The notes under the pieces: generated by a model | The model's database searches: none | What the model saw: only the letters and a program-made list of their open reading frames with translations | Told to the model about the DNA's origin: nothing | Part shown: positions 16,382 to 24,959 of the stretch, one piece after another | How the letters are laid out: each line of letters opens with the position of its first letter | How positions within the stretch are numbered: the first letter of the stretch is position 1 | Made by a program: the position numbers and the translations under genes | Assembly (NCBI RefSeq): GCF_022811685.1 | Contig: NZ_CP094532.1 | Span: 2,832,501 to 2,896,500, forward strand | DNA from: Chryseobacterium suipulveris | GTDB taxonomy: Bacteria > Bacteroidota > Bacteroidia > Flavobacteriales > Weeksellaceae | Reading direction: 5' to 3' | Length of the DNA: 64,000 bases

Positions 16382-17845
16382 ATGGCAGAAGAACAGCAAA
16401 TACATAGAGAAGGGCTTAAAGGCGGACAAGGACAGGTAATCGAAGCCGAAACTTTCAGGGATTCCGTTGGAACGATGGAGCAAACCGGAAAAAGAAAATG
16501 GGTGTTCCCACGGAAACCCAGCGGCAAGTACACCAATTACCGAACGCTCGTCGCCATCGTCTTGCTTGCTGTTTTCTTTATTTTACCTTTTGTAAAGATC
16601 AACGGAAACCCGTTTCTGATGATCAACATTCTCGACCGGCAATTCTATATTCTCGGTCAACCATTTTATCCGCAGGATTTCTTTATTCTTGCTTTGGGTG
16701 CGATTACTTCCATCGTTTTCATCATTCTCTTTACTGTAGTTTTCGGGCGTATTTTCTGTGGATGGATTTGTCCGCAAACCATCTTCCTAGAAATGATTTT
16801 CCGTAAAATCGAATATGCGATCGAAGGCGACCGTAACAAACAGATGAAACTCGACCGACAGGAATGGAACGCCGAAAAAATCTGGAAACGCTCACTGAAA
16901 TGGGGAATCTATATTATCATTTCCCTTATCATTACCCACTGGATGTTCATGTACATCGTCGGTTATCAGGAGGTTTTCAAAATTATGAAGGAAGGTCCGT
17001 TTGTAAACTTTACCAATTTCCTCGTAATGATCCTTTTCACCGCAGCATTCTACTTTACATTTGCGTGGTTCAGAGAGCAGGTTTGTACACTCGTTTGTCC
17101 ATACGGTAGATTACAGGGAGTACTAATCGACAAGCAGACCATCAATGTTTACTACGATTTTAAAAGAGGTGAAAACCGTGCAAAATGGAGAAAGGGTGAA
17201 GACCGAAAAGCTGCCGGAAAAGGCGACTGTATCGACTGTAACCAATGTGTCGTAGTTTGTCCGACAGGAATCGACATCAGAGACGGACAACAGCTGGAAT
17301 GCGTGAACTGTACCGCATGTATCGACGCGTGCGACGAGGTGATGGTGAAAGTTGGTTTGCCAAAGGGTTTGATCCGATACGCAACAGAGGACGAGATCGA
17401 AAAAGAAGTTCCTTTTAAGTTCACTTCTAGAATGAAGGCGTACACCGGAGTGCTTCTGCTTTTGGTTGGTTTCCTTGGATTCCTCCTGAGCAACCGTGGT
17501 TCGATGGAAGCAAAATTCATTAAACCTGCAGGTTCCACTTTCTTTGTCAGAGACGGAAAAATCATCAACAACTACAATTATACTTTCCTCAACAAATCTA
17601 ACAAGGATCATATAGTGACCATAAAGATCATCGAGCCGCAACACGGAACGATTACGATGGGTGAAGACGAAAAAATCCTGATGAAAAAAGACCAGATGAT
17701 CAAAGGAAATGTAAACATCAGCTTCCCTGAAAAAGAAATCAAACTCTCAAAACAAAACATAAAGATCGGCGTTTATGATCAAGACGGCAAACTGCTTGAT
17801 TCATTTGACACCTATTTTGAAGGACCGTTTAAAATTCAATTCTAA
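16382..17845 (+). CDS. ccoG: cbb3 oxidase accessory protein CcoG (RdxA/FixG)
   Basis: The 487-residue membrane ferredoxin has the full CcoG set. There are helices near 60-80, 100-125, 180-200 and 215-235. Cys motifs CGWICPQ and CTLVCPYG occur in membrane loops, followed by two 4Fe-4S clusters (CIDCNQCVVVCP and CVNCTACIDAC) near 280-325. Another helix lies near 360, and an Ig-like C-terminal domain (FixG_C) covers about 385-487. CcoG takes part in copper reduction and handling for cbb3 assembly. It lies 5 bases before ccoH. Confidence 0.93.
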   Translation: MAEEQQIHREGLKGGQGQVIEAETFRDSVGTMEQTGKRKWVFPRKPSGKYTNYRTLVAIVLLAVFFILPFVKINGNPFLMINILDRQFYILGQPFYPQDFFILALGAITSIVFIILFTVVFGRIFCGWICPQTIFLEMIFRKIEYAIEGDRNKQMKLDRQEWNAEKIWKRSLKWGIYIIISLIITHWMFMYIVGYQEVFKIMKEGPFVNFTNFLVMILFTAAFYFTFAWFREQVCTLVCPYGRLQGVLIDKQTINVYYDFKRGENRAKWRKGEDRKAAGKGDCIDCNQCVVVCPTGIDIRDGQQLECVNCTACIDACDEVMVKVGLPKGLIRYATEDEIEKEVPFKFTSRMKAYTGVLLLLVGFLGFLLSNRGSMEAKFIKPAGSTFFVRDGKIINNYNYTFLNKSNKDHIVTIKIIEPQHGTITMGEDEKILMKKDQMIKGNVNISFPEKEIKLSKQNIKIGVYDQDGKLLDSFDTYFEGPFKIQF

Positions 17846-17850
17846 TAAAT

Positions 17851-18306
17851 ATGCTGAAGAAGTTTAACTGGGGACACGGAGTTATTTTAGCGCTCGGATC
17901 GTTTATCGCGTTCATCATGTTTATGGTTTTGGTTTTTCCGAACGGGCAGCAGAATTCCGAGCTCGTTTCCCAAAGTTATTATGAAGACGAACTGCAATAC
18001 CAGCAAGTGATCGATGCCAAAAACAACGCTGAGAAATTAACCGAAAAACCCAGCTATCAGCAAAGTACAGAAGGTATCAAAATTACCTTTCCCGCCACGG
18101 AAACTGTAGATAACAAAGCGGTACATTTTGAACTTTTCAGGACAGACGACGCCAACCTCGATGTGAAAAAAGAATTGACGCTGGATAACCAGAACGCGAT
18201 TCTAATTCCCTCAAAAGTTTTGGTTAAAGGTTCCTACACGCTCAAAGTAAAATGGCAAAAAGATAAAAAACATTACCAAGTCGATTACGACGTTTTATGG
18301 AAATAG
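17851..18306 (+). CDS. ccoH: FixH/CcoH family protein
   Basis: The 151-residue protein has one N-terminal helix (about 8-28) and a periplasmic beta-domain. YEDELQYQQVIDAKNNA in the first half is the FixH signature (Y..E..YQ..I). FixH/CcoH supports stable assembly of the cbb3 complex. The last 10 bases overlap the next start codon. Confidence 0.88.
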   Translation: MLKKFNWGHGVILALGSFIAFIMFMVLVFPNGQQNSELVSQSYYEDELQYQQVIDAKNNAEKLTEKPSYQQSTEGIKITFPATETVDNKAVHFELFRTDDANLDVKKELTLDNQNAILIPSKVLVKGSYTLKVKWQKDKKHYQVDYDVLWK

Positions 18307-19040
18307 CACTCATCATTTCTGCACTTGGATTGGGATTCGCGTCCGGTTTTCACTGTATCGGGATGTGTGGACCGATTGCGCTTTCGATGGGTTTAACCAA
18401 GAAACAGTCCACCAATTATTACCTGCAGAACCTCACTTACCAATTCGGTAGAATCGTTACCTATTCCCTACTCGGAGCAGTTCTTGGCATTGTGGGAAAA
18501 GGTTTTGAAATGGCGGGTTTCCAACAATATCTTACCATCGGTGTCGGAATTCTTTTGATCATTATGGCGATTTTTTCCTTTGGCGGAAACGACTTCGCCT
18601 CGAAAATTCCGTTTCTTTCCAAGTTTCTCTTAAAGGTAAAAATCAATCTCGGCAATTTATTACAGAAAACAGATTACCGATCCCGCTTCACGACAGGAAT
18701 TCTCAACGGATTTCTTCCTTGCGGAATGGTTTATATGGCTTTAACGGCGAGTCTTGCTTCTGGTGGAATTTGGCAGGGAGCAACCTTCATGGCACTTTTC
18801 GGATTGGGAACTTTACCTTTTATGTTCGCGGTGGTACTTTTAGGAAACCTGATGACGAACGCATTCAGAATTAAAATCCTAAAATTCGTTCCTGTGATGA
18901 TGATTATTCTCGGCGGACTTTTCGTTCTCCGCGGAATGGAAGTTGGGATTCCCTACCTTTCCCCAAAAAAGGAAGCGCTGAAAATCATCCACAACGATTC
19001 CAAGGAACACCACGAGGGAAACCACGAAAGCTGCCATTAG
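18297..19040 (+). CDS. SafE-like membrane protein with His-rich tail, cbb3 locus
   Basis: A 247-residue protein of about six helices. The first helix carries FHCIGMCGPI, with paired Cys as in the COG2836 (UreH/SafE-like) group often found with cbb3 or copper genes; the second half repeats it as NGFLPCGMVY. The tail (about 225-247) is rich in His and Cys (HNDSKEHH, HESCH). The Cys pairs and the tail suggest handling of copper or another metal rather than sulfite export, but this is inferred from context. It overlaps ccoH by 10 bases and is the last gene of the locus. Confidence 0.75.
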   Translation: MEIALIISALGLGFASGFHCIGMCGPIALSMGLTKKQSTNYYLQNLTYQFGRIVTYSLLGAVLGIVGKGFEMAGFQQYLTIGVGILLIIMAIFSFGGNDFASKIPFLSKFLLKVKINLGNLLQKTDYRSRFTTGILNGFLPCGMVYMALTASLASGGIWQGATFMALFGLGTLPFMFAVVLLGNLMTNAFRIKILKFVPVMMIILGGLFVLRGMEVGIPYLSPKKEALKIIHNDSKEHHEGNHESCH

Positions 19041-19046
19041 TAGCTG

Positions 19047-20018
19047 CTAATTCAAACGATAAATTCCAAAAAGAAAATCAGTAGGATGCTTTTGAAGTAA
19101 TTCGTCTTCAAGCCGGAAAACTTCTCTTAGAACAGTGTCCTTTTCAACATCCATTTCAACAAAATGATGTGCGATATCTTTCAGTGCACTCTGCATGATA
19201 TTGTTTCCAAATGGCTTCTCTTCAATAATCTTAAAACGTTTATGGATTGCGGGCAAAATGCTTTCGGAATCCGCACATTCAGATGGATCTGCAATGATCA
19301 TCCTCGCCAAACCGGAACCCTGATAACTATTTTTGTAGATATTGGTTTTAAAAACCTGACGGTATTTTTTAGGAATCGACTTTATCGCTTTATTAATGTA
19401 AGAAATCTGCAGATCGGAATACTGCAAACGATTTTTTCCAACATATTCATTGATTACCAGATAACCACCAGGTTTTAAGCTCTTTACCACCACATCATCC
19501 ATAAACTGCTCGATATGGTCAAAGTGATGAAGTGAAGCATGGAAAAAAACGACATCATATTCCTCTTTCTTGAAATCGTACTTCAAAATATTTTCCGCAT
19601 GATAGAAGATATTGGTAAGATTTTCTTTGTCGGAAATCTGTTTTGCCACCTTCAAAAGTTCGTCGGAAAAGTCAAAACAGTGGATTTCCCAGTTTGGCAT
19701 CAACTGAGCAAGCCGAATCTCGTGGCTGCAAACTCCGGAACCTAAAGCGAGAACTTTTAGTTGATCGGTTTTGTTGAAATATTTCGAGGTAAAATAATCT
19801 TCGTAAAGCATCTCCTCGTTTCCTGTAATCATCAGGTTCCACCTTTTCCTAAGATCAGGAACAATCCAGTAATTGGCATTATCGATTTTGCTTTCATTAA
19901 ATGCAGACTGCGTTCGCTTAAAGGAATCAGTAGTAAATTTTGACAACAGAAAAGGCAAACCTCTCTGGTAAAACTTCACATAAATATCGTAAAAATCTTC
20001 TCTCGTAAAAATTCGCAT
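19047..20018 (-). CDS. Class I SAM-dependent methyltransferase
   Basis: The protein has the nucleotide-binding motif VLALGSGVCSHEI (near residue 100), an acidic end of strand 2 (IHCFDFSD), and VVFFHASLHHFDH, a common post-motif of small-molecule methyltransferases. The start at MRIFTRED (20018) is preferred over the ATG at 20054 because a promoter element (20052-20059) overlaps the longer version. The substrate is not evident; a hydroxylated lipid or quinone-type acceptor is possible. It is convergent with the cbb3 locus, 6 bases apart, with no obvious terminator between. Confidence 0.75.
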   Translation of the reverse strand: MRIFTREDFYDIYVKFYQRGLPFLLSKFTTDSFKRTQSAFNESKIDNANYWIVPDLRKRWNLMITGNEEMLYEDYFTSKYFNKTDQLKVLALGSGVCSHEIRLAQLMPNWEIHCFDFSDELLKVAKQISDKENLTNIFYHAENILKYDFKKEEYDVVFFHASLHHFDHIEQFMDDVVVKSLKPGGYLVINEYVGKNRLQYSDLQISYINKAIKSIPKKYRQVFKTNIYKNSYQGSGLARMIIADPSECADSESILPAIHKRFKIIEEKPFGNNIMQSALKDIAHHFVEMDVEKDTVLREVFRLEDELLQKHPTDFLFGIYRLN

Positions 20019-20051
20019 CAATATCGTTTTTTCAGTTTTTTTGGATAAATG

Positions 20052-20059
20052 CAAAGTTA
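20052..20059 (-). promoter_or_regulatory. -7 element of the methyltransferase gene
   Basis: TAACTTTG on the minus strand matches TAnnTTTG and lies 34 bases before the ATG at 20018. No good -33 element was found. Confidence 0.45.
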
Positions 20060-20102
20060 CCTTTTTTGAACGAATAACACATTTTGGTTGGAACCGCTGC
20101 CT

Positions 20103-20110
20103 TAACTTTG
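20103..20110 (+). promoter_or_regulatory. -7 element before the 264-residue lipoprotein
   Basis: TAACTTTG matches TAnnTTTG; a TTTG at 20083-20086 lies 16 bases upstream, a little closer than usual. The leader would be about 45 bases. Confidence 0.45.
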
Positions 20111-20162
20111 GTATCAGTTTTGAATCTATTATGCACTCTTAATACATTTAATACATTCAAAA

Positions 20163-20957
20163 ATGATTAAAAATTTTGGACTTTGGGTTGCCGGATTTCT
20201 ATTGCTCGTAATGCAATCTTGTTCGGTAAATACTGAAACCACTTACTACAAAGATTCCGCGACCAGTATGGAATCCCATATCCTACTCGACAAGTCGATG
20301 CTTGGAATGATGAGCATGATGGGAAATAATTCCGCGGACGTTCTTATGAATTCAAAGGAATTTGGAAATCTCACCACCGAATGGAAAAGCTTGTTCGACC
20401 TTCAGAAAGACGGAAAAATCACCGTAAACCCCGATTCCGCGAAGGTTCTGAAAAAACTCTATTTAAAATTGAATAAAGACAAAGGCGAAATGTACGGACT
20501 TTCGTTAAAATACGATAAACTTTTACCAAAAGAAATCGCCAGTTTACTCTCGCAAAGCAAACAACTGAAGAGAATCCCACTTCAGGACATCGCCAACTGG
20601 AATGGAAATACTTTAACCATCGATACCGATAAATTCAACTCTGCAGATATGTTGAGCGAGATCGGAAAAAACACCCAGGATAAGGAAACCTCTGCACCAA
20701 AAACAAAAAGCGACTCCATCGCCGCTTATGGACGACAGATGGCGCAAAGTATGGCAGGAATGTTGCAAATGGTCAACGCCAACTTTACCAATACCTTGAA
20801 GTTCCAGAAACCGATAAAGTCCATCACCGGGAAACACGATTTCGTGAAACAGATCGACAATAAAACCATTCAGATTAATGTGAGGAGCAAAGATTTGTTG
20901 AATGAAGGCAAAAACCTTATCAATAAAGATAAAAAGATTATCATAACCACAGAATAA
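20163..20957 (+). CDS. Lipoprotein of unknown function
   Basis: The 264-residue protein has a lipoprotein signal ending LVMQSC. The mature part is rich in Met, Lys, Ser and Asp, with a Met-rich stretch MLGMMSMMG near 45-55 and predicted helices in the middle. No domain was recognised. It forms a single-gene unit between its own -7 element and a terminator. Confidence 0.7.
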   Translation: MIKNFGLWVAGFLLLVMQSCSVNTETTYYKDSATSMESHILLDKSMLGMMSMMGNNSADVLMNSKEFGNLTTEWKSLFDLQKDGKITVNPDSAKVLKKLYLKLNKDKGEMYGLSLKYDKLLPKEIASLLSQSKQLKRIPLQDIANWNGNTLTIDTDKFNSADMLSEIGKNTQDKETSAPKTKSDSIAAYGRQMAQSMAGMLQMVNANFTNTLKFQKPIKSITGKHDFVKQIDNKTIQINVRSKDLLNEGKNLINKDKKIIITTE

Positions 20958-20977
20958 TATGAATTTCAAATAATTGA

Positions 20978-21001
20978 CCACCTAAAACAGGTGGTTTTTT
21001 G
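20978..21001 (+). terminator. Rho-independent terminator
   Basis: Stem CCACCT / AGGTGG with loop AAAAC and six T, 20 bases after the lipoprotein stop. Confidence 0.8.
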
Positions 21002-21016
21002 TTTTCAAAAATTAAT

Positions 21017-21024
21017 TAACTTTG
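21017..21024 (+). promoter_or_regulatory. -7 element before the 161-residue protein
   Basis: TAACTTTG lies 16 bases before the ATG at 21041. TTTG at 20998-21001 is a possible -33 element at a short 15-base spacing. Confidence 0.45.
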
Positions 21025-21040
21025 AAAGAAACTAAAAATT

Positions 21041-21526
21041 ATGGGACTCACTATTCATATCGAAGGACAGTTGAAATCTGAAAAGGACTTCAACGAACTG
21101 ATGGTTCTCGCGACTAATTATGCCTTTAATAAAGGTTTTCGTTATAACCTTTTTATTGAAAAGGAAAATATCCTTTATAAGATAAAGAACGGAAAACTCA
21201 TTGACGGTAATTATCTTGTAAAAGGCATTGTGATCAATCCTGGAGACGGTTGCGAATCGCTAATAATGGAGTTTGATGAGGAACTGCATTTTCAGACTTC
21301 CTGCAAAACACAGTTTGCCGATCCCGAGATCCACATGGAGCTCGTTGGTTTTTTACGAAAGATCGAATCATTCTTCGAATTCTTCACTGTGCAAGATGAA
21401 GGAGAATTTTGGGAAACGGGAGATGCGGAGATTTTGCGGTCAAAAATCAACTTTCTGAACCAAATGATGGACAGCGTGCAAAAATATATCAAAGAACAGA
21501 ACGACAATCGCTGGAAATATAACTGA
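21041..21526 (+). CDS. Conserved-looking cytosolic protein, unknown function
   Basis: The 161-residue acidic protein has no signal or membrane segment. It starts with a strand-helix pattern (GLTIHIEGQLKSEKDFNELM), has a beta-rich middle and a long C-terminal helix (about 125-160). I do not recognise the family. It has its own promoter motif and is followed 49 bases later by the histone H1-like gene. Confidence 0.65.
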   Translation: MGLTIHIEGQLKSEKDFNELMVLATNYAFNKGFRYNLFIEKENILYKIKNGKLIDGNYLVKGIVINPGDGCESLIMEFDEELHFQTSCKTQFADPEIHMELVGFLRKIESFFEFFTVQDEGEFWETGDAEILRSKINFLNQMMDSVQKYIKEQNDNRWKYN

Positions 21527-21543
21527 TTTACCAAATTTATCTT

Positions 21544-21551
21544 TATTTTTG
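21544..21551 (+). promoter_or_regulatory. -7 element of the histone H1-like gene
   Basis: TATTTTTG matches TAnnTTTG; the ATG is 25 bases downstream. Confidence 0.5.
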
Positions 21552-21575
21552 TCGCTCAAATAAATAAACTTACTT

Positions 21576-21752
21576 ATGAAAGAATTGATTGAAAAAATCA
21601 GTGCAGAGTTTGAAACATTCAAAACTGATGCAGACACACAGGCGGAAAAAGGAAACAAAGCTGCCGGAACAAGAGCGAGAAAATCTACCTTGGCATTAGA
21701 AAAACTTTTGAAAGAATTCAGAAAAACCTCATTGGAAGAATCTAAAAAGTAA
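21576..21752 (+). CDS. Histone H1-like (Hc1-type) small protein
   Basis: This 58-residue ORF begins MKELIEKISAEFETF and has the central pattern GNKAAGTRARKSTLALEKLL with a Lys-rich end. This matches the short histone H1-like proteins widespread in Flavobacteriia, related to the chlamydial Hc1 family. It is helical and basic in its second half. A DNA- or nucleoid-associated role is assumed from the name and not proven for this short form. It has its own -7 element and a strong terminator directly after the stop, so it is probably an abundant monocistronic transcript. Confidence 0.8.
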   Translation: MKELIEKISAEFETFKTDADTQAEKGNKAAGTRARKSTLALEKLLKEFRKTSLEESKK

Positions 21753-21760
21753 TCAGCAAA

Positions 21761-21786
21761 AACCCTCCCGAATTTCAGGAGGGTTT
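21761..21786 (+). terminator. Rho-independent terminator
   Basis: AACCCTCC (21761-21768) pairs with GGAGGGTT (21778-21785) around a 9-base loop; the T tract after it is short. It starts 8 bases after the stop of the histone H1-like gene. Confidence 0.75.
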
Positions 21787-21857
21787 GTTCTTGGTATTTC
21801 TGCCAGAAATTTTCTTTACCCCGTAAAGGGTGGAAAATTTCTTCCCAAGTAAGACGA

Positions 21858-23123
21858 TTAAATCTTCTCAAATCTCGCGTATTCCGCAATCTTCGCAGGA
21901 ATCTTAATTCCGTCTTCAGTTTGGTTGTTTTCCAGAAGCGCCGCCATAATCCTCGGCAAAGCCATCGCAGAACCGTTTAAGGTATGTACAAGCTGCGTTT
22001 TTCCATCTGCTCTGAATCTGCATTTCAAGCGGTTTGCCTGGAAAGTTTCGAAATTGGAAACCGACGAAACTTCGAGCCATTTTTCCTGAGCCGCACTCCA
22101 AACTTCGAAATCGTAAGTCATCGCCGAAGTGAATCCCATATCACCGCCGCACAGTCTCAAAATTCTGAAAGGAAGTTCAAGGTCGGTAAGAATTCCTTTT
22201 ACATGTTCCACCATTTCTTCCAACGCAGCGTAGGAATTTTCAGGTTTCTCGATTCGCACAATTTCTACTTTTTCAAACTGGTGAAGTCGGTTCAGTCCAC
22301 GCACATGAGCACCGTAACTTCCCGCCTCTCTTCGGTAACATTGCGAAAACGCGGTGTTTTTTATTGGCAAATCTTTTTCTTCCAGCAAAACGTCGCGGTA
22401 AATATTCGTCACCGGAACTTCTGCCGTAGGAATCAGATAAAGATTATCTTCATTAATGAAATACATCTGTCCTTCTTTGTCTGGAAGTTGACCGGTTCCA
22501 TAACCTGAAGCTTCATTCACCACATGCGGCGGATTGACCTCAAGATAACCCGCATCTACATTTTTATCGAGGAAATACTGAACCAGTGCTCTCTGCAACC
22601 GCGCTCCTTTTCCTAAATAAACGGGGAAACCTGCGCCAGCGATTTTCACGCCGAGTTCAAAATCAATAAGGTTGTATTTTTTCGCCAACTCCCAGTGTGG
22701 AATCGCTCCTTCTCCCAAACCTTTCACATCGTGCGACTGGTAAACGATTTCGTTGTCGTCCGCTGAAGTTCCTGCCACCACTTTTTCATAAGGAATATTC
22801 GGAATCAGGTAAAGTATTTCCTGAAGTTTCACTTCCGCATCGCGGAGTTTCTGCTGCAGCACTTGGGAATTTTCTTTGAATTCCGCAGTTTTTGCTTTTG
22901 CCGATTCTGCCTCGTCTTTTTTCCCGTCCTTCATCAAGATCCCGATTTCCTTCGAGATTTTATTCATTTCGGTGAGGTTCTTGTCAAGCTCAAACTGATA
23001 TTTTTTTCTGTCGTCATCCGCTGCAATAGCATCGTCAACCAAACTGAGCTGCTTGAAATTCCTTTTATTTAAACCTTCAATAACGCGTTCTTTGTTTTCG
23101 CGCAAAAAATTTACCTGTAACAT
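21858..23123 (-). CDS. serS: Seryl-tRNA synthetase
   Basis: SerS charges tRNA-Ser (and tRNA-Sec) with serine. The 421-residue protein begins MLQVNFLRENKERVI, the usual class II SerS start, followed by the long antiparallel coiled-coil tRNA-binding arm (about 30-105). The catalytic core has motif 2 (FSQCYRREAG), serine-pocket residues in TAEVPVTN, and motif 3 (LNGSAMALPRIMAALLEN near the C-terminus). An in-frame ATG 45 bases upstream (23168) falls in a heptad repeat and is rejected as the start. Confidence 0.95.
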   Translation of the reverse strand: MLQVNFLRENKERVIEGLNKRNFKQLSLVDDAIAADDDRKKYQFELDKNLTEMNKISKEIGILMKDGKKDEAESAKAKTAEFKENSQVLQQKLRDAEVKLQEILYLIPNIPYEKVVAGTSADDNEIVYQSHDVKGLGEGAIPHWELAKKYNLIDFELGVKIAGAGFPVYLGKGARLQRALVQYFLDKNVDAGYLEVNPPHVVNEASGYGTGQLPDKEGQMYFINEDNLYLIPTAEVPVTNIYRDVLLEEKDLPIKNTAFSQCYRREAGSYGAHVRGLNRLHQFEKVEIVRIEKPENSYAALEEMVEHVKGILTDLELPFRILRLCGGDMGFTSAMTYDFEVWSAAQEKWLEVSSVSNFETFQANRLKCRFRADGKTQLVHTLNGSAMALPRIMAALLENNQTEDGIKIPAKIAEYARFEKI

Positions 23124-23126
23124 TTT

Positions 23127-23161
23127 ATGAATGATAAGTGATGAGTGATATACGATGCTGC
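23127..23161 (-). repeat. Short heptamer array before serS
   Basis: On the plus strand the units ATGAATG ATAAGTG ATGAGTG ATATACG ATGCTGC follow one another with a period of 7, beginning 4 bases from the serS start codon. Confidence 0.5.
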
Positions 23162-23193
23162 TCTGCAATAATTCCGCTGTGCAAAATTAAGGA

Positions 23194-23694
23194 TTATTTC
23201 GTGATTTTCACGATGTTTGGCTGTCCTTCGACCTTGGTGAATTTCAGCGAATTGTTGTACCAGATTTTCGAGACCTGAAAAAGTTCGGGAGTCCAAAGGT
23301 AACTCACCGTCAAAGTATCGTTGATAATGGTGTTCGTTGTCGCACTTGTTTTCTTGGTCAACCTTAAAGCAATTTTTGATTCGTACGTCTTGAAAGTTGC
23401 GGTGGAATCGATTCTAATCCTTCTCGCTCCTGCAACATATTCGATGAAATGAATCGTATCTGTTATTCCTATTTTCGGACTGAAAGTTACAGGTGCGTTA
23501 TCGGTAATTCCGTACACATCGTTCATTTTCACATCGGTGTAGGAATTTGGAATTTTGGAATTGAGCATGTCCTGATTCGCCGAATCGATGTACAGATGGA
23601 TGACCTGGTCGATTTGCTGACCGGTAACATTGTCGTTTCTGCAGGACAGAAACCCCAACAACACGATCGCCAAAAAGAAAAAGGAATTTTTCAT
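23194..23694 (-). CDS. Lipoprotein of unknown function
   Basis: The 166-residue protein has a lipoprotein signal (lipobox GFLSC). The rest is predicted beta-rich with many Thr, Asn and Ile. No domain was recognised. It lies between the polysaccharide genes and serS on the same strand, 15 bases after the flippase stop, so it may belong to either transcript. Confidence 0.6.
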   Translation of the reverse strand: MKNSFFFLAIVLLGFLSCRNDNVTGQQIDQVIHLYIDSANQDMLNSKIPNSYTDVKMNDVYGITDNAPVTFSPKIGITDTIHFIEYVAGARRIRIDSTATFKTYESKIALRLTKKTSATTNTIINDTLTVSYLWTPELFQVSKIWYNNSLKFTKVEGQPNIVKITK

Positions 23695-23709
23695 TGCAAC
23701 AAAGATAAC

Positions 23710-24957
23710 TTATTTCAAGTTTTTCAGGTAAATCAAAAAAGCGGACATTAATAAAATACCATTGACAAGCAGCGTTACGGATAATGCGATTCCCATTCCA
23801 TTAATTCCAAATTTAGGTGTGAACAAAAATCCCAATCCGATCAGCAGAACCAATGTCGCGACGGAAACATAAGTATTGATTTTCATTTTGCCGACTGCGG
23901 AAAGCAAGTTCCCGTATAGATTCCGAAAAAGAATATTAAGGCAAAAACCAGCTAATAATATGGTGAACAATAAGGTATTGTCTCCATACTTTTCGCTGAA
24001 GAACAAGTGGAGAATTTCTAATTTGAAAACAAATCCAAACAGAAAAATGAGCGCGGTTACCGGAATAAATATTTTGTAATAATTGGCGACGTAGTTGAAT
24101 AAAAAACCTCTATCCTGATAATTTCTCGCAATCACCGGGAAGTCGCTCTGCATAAAAGTCAATGCTAAAAATGTAATATTTGCGGGAATCAAAATGGCAA
24201 CTTTGTAATTGGCAACTGCTGTTTCGTTCATCAGAAAACTGAGCATCAGAACATCTGCCGAAAAAAGCGCATCCGAAAGCAAAGCCGTACCTGAAGCGTG
24301 AAGACCATAGTTCCAGATTTCTTTTTTGTTAAAACTAAAGTTTTCGGTGAAGGTGCGGTAACTTTCCTTCTTCAACCAAAACAACGCAAGAAATGGAGTA
24401 AAAGCGATGGCCACCAAATAACCATACAATCCGAAAAAATAAGCCAAAAGCAAAAGCAGCAATACCCCCAATATATTTACCCAATTGTTGACATTTGCAA
24501 ACGTTTTGTTATCGCCAAAAATCCTAAGTTCCGACTGGATATAATTTAAGAAATAAGAACCAACTAATCGTACCGCAAAAAACAAAAAGATAAAAAAAAT
24601 ATCTTCATATTTGCTGACATAGAACAAACTGACCAACAAGAAAATCACACTCAGTAATATCTGGTAACCAAAACCTTTCGCCAGCAAGTAACCGCAGAGC
24701 TTTCTTTTTTCATCCGGATCATCCGTAATCGAGCCAAACCGCAACAGCGACTGATGACTTCCAAAACCACTGAAAGGCGCGAAAACCGCAAAAACCGAAG
24801 CCACAATACTCATCGTACCGAACTCACTTTCTGGCAGAACCCTGATGATGAAAAGCGAACCCAGAAATGCGCAGATCTTGGCAATGAGCAATGAAACAAA
24901 AACATGCTGCCCTTTGTTGTTCAGGAAATTGCGCAAAAATTCTCGTAAACTTTTCAC
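23710..24957 (-). CDS. Oligosaccharide flippase (Wzx/polysaccharide transporter type)
   Basis: The 415-residue protein has about twelve membrane helices and few charged residues in them, as in the MOP-superfamily flippases that move undecaprenyl-linked oligosaccharides across the inner membrane. The N-terminus (residues 1-25) is basic, then VFVSLLIAKICAFLGSLFIIR and the early-loop motif RVLPESEFGTMS resemble other Wzx proteins. It is the third gene of a minus-strand glycan locus and starts 2 bases after the asparagine-synthase-like gene ends. Confidence 0.85.
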   Translation of the reverse strand: MKSLREFLRNFLNNKGQHVFVSLLIAKICAFLGSLFIIRVLPESEFGTMSIVASVFAVFAPFSGFGSHQSLLRFGSITDDPDEKRKLCGYLLAKGFGYQILLSVIFLLVSLFYVSKYEDIFFIFLFFAVRLVGSYFLNYIQSELRIFGDNKTFANVNNWVNILGVLLLLLLAYFFGLYGYLVAIAFTPFLALFWLKKESYRTFTENFSFNKKEIWNYGLHASGTALLSDALFSADVLMLSFLMNETAVANYKVAILIPANITFLALTFMQSDFPVIARNYQDRGFLFNYVANYYKIFIPVTALIFLFGFVFKLEILHLFFSEKYGDNTLLFTILLAGFCLNILFRNLYGNLLSAVGKMKINTYVSVATLVLLIGLGFLFTPKFGINGMGIALSVTLLVNGILLMSAFLIYLKNLK

Positions 24958-24959
24958 TT

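Noticed and set aside
23124-23168. Longer N-terminus of SerS
   Set aside because: The extra 15 residues come from a heptad repeat region, and the normal SerS start (MLQVNFLREN) is at 23123.
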